Shown here piece after piece: positions 59,638 to 64,000 of a stretch of DNA of 64,000 nucleotides. How positions within the stretch are numbered: position 1 is the stretch's first letter; each line of letters opens with the position of its first letter. The notes under the pieces are model-generated. The model saw nothing but the letters and a program-made list of their open reading frames with translations, was not told where the DNA came from and searched no databases. Both the position numbers and the translations under genes were made by a program. Source of the stretch: Hyparrhenia diplandra (lineage: Eukaryota > Streptophyta > Magnoliopsida > Poales > Poaceae); assembly GCA_015847255.1 (NCBI GenBank), contig JADLZK010011212.1, positions 124,001 through 188,000 on the forward strand, read 5' to 3'.

Positions 59638-59844
59638 GGCCAGTCTCAATGCATGTTTCATGGAGGTGTCATGCACATTAAATAGAGTGCCACATCAGCA
59701 AAATTGCTGACTTGGCAGGGTCATTAAATGAGTGAGTTCCATCAGATGAGAGAGGAGTTTCATCCCCATAAAACTCATCTGGATCGGTTAACTGGTTTAC
59801 AGTCTTGCTAATTGGGCCATGAAACTATGCACTGAGACTGATGA
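59638..59844. mobile_element. MITE, GGCCAGTCTCAATGCA family
   Basis: GGCCAGTCTCAATGCATG at the left and CTATGCACTGAGACTGATG at the right are imperfect inverted repeats. The body includes CACATCAGCAAAATTGCTGA. The target duplication is unclear. Confidence 0.65.
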
Positions 59845-60351
59845 CTGGCACACAAAACTGTGGTAGAAATATGTTTACACTTGCGCTTTATGGCCACGGG
59901 TCCACAGCTTTGTATTTAACCGTATGTGGAAAAAAACTGTCATAAAAACCGTTTTTGTACTAGTGAACATAAGTCTAAATAGAGATGAATCATACCAGAA
60001 AGGTGCTTGTCAAGGCTTCCACCCGACAAGTATTCCAGGCAAAGAGCTCTTGTATCCATAATGGCACAAACATTTTTTCCTTCATAGTTAACAACTATTT
60101 GTTCTGTATGGCGGCAGTATCCAACTAATGGTACGATATTTTTGTGTTGGGCTGCTGCTGTAAGATTATTAAGCTCTTTCTTAAACTCCATTTCATAAAT
60201 CCATGGCATTGGGTCAGTAAGTTTCTTAACAGCAATCTCTTCTCCATTGTCTAGTACTCCCTGTCGAAGATATCTTGTTATGGCACTTGCATGGATTCTT
60301 TGTAGTCAACAGTAGTACCATTGGAAAACACAACATGTAGGTAAAAACCTA

Positions 60352-60371
60352 TATATATATATATATATATA
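60352..60371. repeat. (TA)n microsatellite at a splice donor
   Basis: On the minus strand, exon end CACAAG (60373) is followed at once by GT and about ten TA repeats. Confidence 0.9.
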
Positions 60372-61204
60372 CCTTGTGAACAACTGCATGCCCACCATGG
60401 CCGACTTTGTTTGAAAAGTTATTTGTAATACCTTTCAAGAAATTGAGTGTAAACTCCCTTGTCCCATAATGAAGTTGGTCAGCAGTATGAATCTTATTAA
60501 TATCCAGTTTATCTATAATGTCGGCTATAGTAGGCCTCATCACTAGATCAGACTTCACACATTTTAAAGCAATTTCTATGCATGCCATAACTTCAGAGGA
60601 AGTATGTCTCCAAATTGTTTCTGGCATCCTTTTCGCCCAGAATTCATGTACCTGCAGAATTTGAAAGATAATACTGTGACACAAACTAATGTGAATGAAA
60701 AATGATTGAATTACATAATATAAGATTTGCCCTTACACTCTGAATAAATTCTTCTGGACTATCTACACATTTTGGGTAACTCTCCTTTCCTGCCATTATC
60801 TGTATGATTATAACACCCAGACTGAATACATCAACCTTTCGTGAGGTTTCATATCCATTGATGCATTCTGGTGGCATGTACACACTGCATGGTACAGAAG
60901 AAATAAGTTCACTTTCACAAGAGTCTTAATAAGTTATTTACATCTGATGGTTTTAACTTACTTTGTTTCTTCTAGTGTGTTCTTAGTTGTTTGTGAACCA
61001 AAGATTCTAGATAAACCAAAATATCCAATTTTGGGCGTCATGTACCGATCCATCAAAATGTTTGTGGGTTTTAAATCTAGATGGTCAATAGTAAAATGGT
61101 GAGGTCCATTGTGAAAGGGTGAATGAAGGTAATGTAAACCCTTGCAAATTCCCATAATTATCATGTAACATGTGTGCCAATGAAGTCCGCACACTACCGG
61201 AAAC

Positions 61205-61745
61205 GAGAGCTATCCCATGAGGAAATCGTTTCCCGTGAGCGGAAAAAAACGCTCACGGGATAGAGGGTTCTACCCCGTGAGCATACAAGACCGCTCACGG
61301 GATACCAACCACTCACGGGATAGGCTCTATCCCGTGAGCAACAACTCACGGGGTAGATACTCGACCTATCCCGTGAGGCCCGGCTCACGGGATAGGTAAC
61401 GACCGTCACCCCTCCCCCTCCGTCCCGCTCCGTTATCCTATCCCGTGAGCCCGCTTCGGCTCACGGGATAGGGGGAGGTGGGGGCCGGGGTGCCGTCTCG
61501 GGCGCTGCGGAAGCTGCACGGGGGGGGGGCCGCACGGTCAGCCCTATCCCGTGAGCCTTGCGTCCGCTCACGGGATAGGTGGAGGTGGGGCGGGGATGCC
61601 CGTCCGCGGGCGCGGCGGAAGGCGGGGGGGGTGGGGCCGCACCGTCACCGTATCCCCGTGAGAGGCCCTATCCCGTGAGGCAAAAGGAGGGCCTACGGGG
61701 AAAGAGGCCTCTATCCCGTGAGCCGACATTGTGGCTCACGGGATA
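61205..61745. repeat. Subterminal repeats, CTATCCCGTGAGC type
   Basis: More than fifteen direct or inverted copies of the CCCGTGAGC core, nearly all with CTAT before it. The first inner copy has TTTCCCGTGAGC as in the other CACTA element. Confidence 0.88.
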
Positions 61746-62574
61746 GAGGAAACCCTTTTTTTTATTTTTGTGTTTTTGGGACCCAAACTTTTTCTACATT
61801 CCCTACACATAATATGGAACTCTATGTTAAAGTTTGGTGAATTATTGACTTTATTTGGTATATTTAGAGAATTATTCTCTTTTACGGTAATTTTTGAAAT
61901 GAGGTCAAATTTGAACTGCAAGTGCTTGAAATTTTTGAAAAAAATAGTAGAAAAATTATAGTTCTCTTACTCAGCACATAGTAAGGCCTTTATATAAAAA
62001 AAAAAAACAAATGCGGAATATCTTAATACGAAATTAGGAACGCTATTTTGTGCTCGGGTGGTTTAAAAATTATAGAAAAGCAACCGATGTGAAAAAAATC
62101 ATGAAATTTGATATTATGTCATGATATCTTATGCCAAGGCTATGATAAAAGTTTGGAAACGTTTTCGCACAAGTTGGCACATACGATGTTCAAGCTCCAA
62201 CATCTACGTAGAAGTTTCATGTTTGTTCGGAATGATCAAGTGTGTTTTCATGTGGTTGTGGCGGTCAAGTTGTGGTTTGGCTATGAAACTTTTTCTACAT
62301 GCAACGGACACAGAGATTGTGTCATGTGAAAGTTTGAGAATTTTCAAGATTACTTTGATAATTATTATAATTTTATGCTACAATTAGGTAAATAGAACTA
62401 GAGATAAAACCACATGAAATAATGGTCAAATTTACACTAAAGCATCACTTATGTATGGATGAGTGAATATGACAAGGTATTTTTGAAGTAAAGTCGATCA
62501 AAGTTTACAAATATTTCTTTGGAAAAGAGAAAGGGAGGGAGAGGAAAATATTTTCGAGAGAAAATGCCCTATCC
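61746..62574. other. AT-rich filler inside CACTA, no gene
   Basis: Separates two blocks of subterminal repeats. Short open frames only. It may be a secondary insertion, but I see no clear ends. Confidence 0.45.
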
Positions 62575-62778
62575 GTGGCGGCTCACGGGATATCCGGTCG
62601 ATATCCCGTGAGCATATTACTCGCTCACGGGATAGGCGTGGGACCCACCTCGGCCCAGGGCGCGGCAATTTTCCCGCCCGTTTGGGGGGGAATTTTCTGA
62701 CAGCCCTATCCCGTGAGCATATTATTCGCTCACGGGATAGGGAAGCTCTATCCCGTGAGCCGCTCACGGGATAGGTAA
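62575..62778. repeat. Second block of subterminal repeats
   Basis: GGCTCACGGGATATCC, CTATCCCGTGAGC and similar motifs resume after the AT-rich filler. Confidence 0.85.
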
Positions 62779-62815
62779 ATCCTTTTTTAAAAAAATCGAC
62801 ATTTGCCTACCTTAT

Positions 62816-62836
62816 CCACACACACCCACACACACG

Positions 62837-62869
<33 letters not shown>
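62816..62869. repeat. (CA)n microsatellite
   Basis: CA repeats with a few CCCA and CG interruptions, leading into GC-rich sequence up to about 63066. Confidence 0.95.
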
Positions 62870-62871
<2 letters not shown>

Positions 62872-63069
62872 GCCCCGCCGCCGCCCGCGCGCCGCCCGCC
62901 CGCCGCCCGCCGCCGCCGCCGCCCCCCGCCCGCCGCCACGCCCGCGCCCCGCCGCCCCCCCGAGCACCGCCCGCGCGCGCCCAAGGCCGCCCCGCCCCCG
63001 CCCCCCAGCCGTCCGCCGCCCCCCCGCCCCGGCCCCCCCCGGCCCGGCCTGCACGCCTCCCGGCCCCGA

Positions 63070-63290
63070 CTGAGAAGGAGAAGGAGAAGGGAGGAAAGGG
63101 GGGGAAGGGGGAGAAGGGAGGAGGAGGGGGGAGAAGGAGAAGGGAGGGAGGAGGAAGGAGAAGGGAGGAGGAGTTGGTGGCCGGAGGAGGAAAGAGAAGG
63201 GAGAAGGAGAAGGAGAAGGGAGGAGGAGGAAGGAGAAGGGAGGAGAGGGAGGAGGAGGTGGTGGCCGGAGGAGGAAGGAGAAGGGAGGAG
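63070..63290. repeat. Polypurine GGA/GAA tract, about 220 bp
   Basis: Almost pure purine on the plus strand (GAGAAGGAGAAGGAGAAGGG and variants), broken by TTGGTGGCC-type islands at about 63174 and 63259. The long open frames here are low-complexity artefacts. Confidence 0.92.
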
Positions 63291-63437
63291 TGGGCACGCC
63301 GGGCGTGCTCGCCGCCCGCGCGCCCGCACGCCTTGACCTCGACCGCCGCCGCCCGCCCCGCCCGACGGATTAGAGGGAGGAGGACCGCCCACCGTCGTTC
63401 GTCCGACCCGCCGCCGTCTTCATTTTCGCAGGTATTG

Positions 63438-63530
63438 TAATGTGATTGTCGGCCATCGTGCCATGATGTGAATGTGGTTGTCGGCCATTGTGCCGTGATG
63501 TGAATGTGATTGTCGGCCATCGTGCCGTTT
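63438..63530 (+). repeat. 32-bp tandem repeat, three copies
   Basis: GTGATTGTCGGCCATCGTGC recurs at a 32-bp spacing (about 63442, 63474 and 63506). CACTA at 17847 has a single copy near 19853. Confidence 0.85.
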
Positions 63531-64000
63531 TTGTTTAGTTTGCGGGTATTGGTAACCTCCCGTGCGGGGGAGGTTCGTCGAAATTTTCAGCCCGAGCCCG
63601 TATGTTTATTTTTATGCGAGAGAGGAGCCCTTTGGAGCGGAGCCGAGTGCCTTGCCGAGCCGGAGTGCCGTGGCGGTCTTGTTCTTCCTCGTCGGCTAGC
63701 GACTCCACCGCGAAGGTATAACCCCTCTTTCCGTATCATGGTCGTAGTTAGATCGCGCGGCTTAGTTGGCGTCTCCCGTTCGAAGGAGATACGGTTGGAA
63801 GTATGCGAGATCCCCGCATACCAATAACCGTATCTGTTTTGAATTGTCCGTATTTTTGGACGGCCAGAGGATGCGTAGATGAGGTCGGTTTCATGCTCCA
63901 TTCTGTCGATTCGGAGTTTCGGTTGCATCTCTCTGTTGTTCTTCGAATACACAATCTCCCCGTCGGGGACGTGTATTCGGAGAACGGCACCGGAGTCTGC

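Larger units (their letters stand above)
58334..59995. other. Long intron of the kinase gene filled with repeats
   Basis: The exons on both sides join in phase (KHLS then DDEACNLDW). The intron contains a 77-bp inverted repeat and a MITE; no coding region is accepted. Neighbouring introns in this gene are about 80-275 bp, apart from the roughly 435-bp one at 57776-57855/56719-57155. Confidence 0.65.
56383..61191 (-). pseudogene. Tandem-kinase gene (pseudokinase plus kinase), disrupted
   Basis: Exons read on the minus strand: 61191-60962, 60884-60737, 60651-60373, 60260-59996, 58333-58097, 58014-57855, 57776-57537, 57260-57156, 56718-56517 and probably 56432-56383. Kinase 1, N-lobe missing: HLDLKPTNILMD, GYFG in place of DFG (codon TAT), MPPE, MRPTIADII. 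Exon 60651-60373 runs without a break into kinase 2: VGHGGHAVV (P loop), EIAVKKL (lysine), HLDLKPENILLD, GDFGLARLF, MPPEYINGQ and RPDITEIL. Both domains resemble grass receptor-like cytoplasmic kinases. The gene is cut at 61192 by a CACTA element and loses one base at 58173-58176, just before DFG of kinase 2. The exons after 57537 (CDQLVVLEANNEAG..., SCRRMALKMSC...) are not recognised and may belong to the C-terminal tail. Confidence 0.78.
61192..64000 (+). mobile_element. CACTA (En/Spm-type) transposon, left part, runs off the window
   Basis: Starts CACTACCGGAAACGAG at 61192, inside an exon of kinase 1. Subterminal arrays of CTATCCCGTGAGC and complement follow. The region 63508-63600 (GTCGGCCATCGTGCCG, then GGGGGAGGTTCGTCGAAATT) matches 19855-19930 in the 17847 CACTA element, so both belong to one family. 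The right terminus and any transposase gene lie beyond 64000. The leader-like sequence at 63640-64000 (TCGTCGGCTAGCGACTCC, GGACGGCC) is typical before CACTA coding regions. Confidence 0.85.

Noticed and set aside
62787..63520. Open frames of 160-237 codons on both strands
   Set aside because: They are made of CA, GC and polypurine low-complexity DNA and yield only P, R, S and G runs. They lie in the non-coding part of a CACTA element.

Overview
The window is plant nuclear DNA, almost certainly from a grass and probably a panicoid. The evidence is spliced genes with GT-AG introns, no operons, very GC-rich coding ends (VWA genes), and transposon families typical of Poaceae: CACTA elements, Tourist, Stowaway and hAT MITEs, tRNA-derived SINEs, Ty1-copia and L1-type elements. 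Most of the 64 kb is transposon sequence; host-like genes are few and nearly all carry a break.

Layout. 1-1650: 3' end of a FAR1-related gene with a frameshift. 2462-11587: complete gag-only copia-type LTR retrotransposon with a perfect 5-bp target duplication. About 12010-14538: truncated second copia element with a reversed SINE inside its pol gene. 14986-16899 (minus): VWA-domain gene with a 2-bp frameshift. 17674-22396: hAT transposase fragment split by a 3-kb CACTA element (17847-20814), then duplicated non-coding DNA. About 22430-33055: array of roughly 1.4-kb repeat units, filled with a short CACTA element, MITEs, and a block of CACTA, LINE and hAT fragments. 34313-38777: multi-exon Ulp1-like (C48) protease gene with Helitron-like ends. 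40880-48290: decayed L1-type LINE, ending about 100 bp before the TATA box of a second VWA gene (48462-50558, plus strand). 51072-55960: two diverged copies of one non-coding segment, each with its own insertions. 56383-61191 (minus): a gene joining two kinase domains in one reading frame, cut at 61192 by a second CACTA element that runs off the window end.

How the parts relate. The two VWA genes are inverted duplicates about 32 kb apart that share a 75-nt last exon; one has an intact metal-binding site and the other has lost it. The kinase gene has the pseudokinase-kinase arrangement of tandem kinase proteins, a class that includes cereal disease-resistance genes, but here it is disrupted. 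Several insertions can be dated relative to each other because an empty paralogous site lies in the same window: CACTA at 17847 and 23006, SINE at 55471, and a 28-nt retro-insertion at 52633. No CRISPR array, rRNA gene or functional tRNA gene was found.
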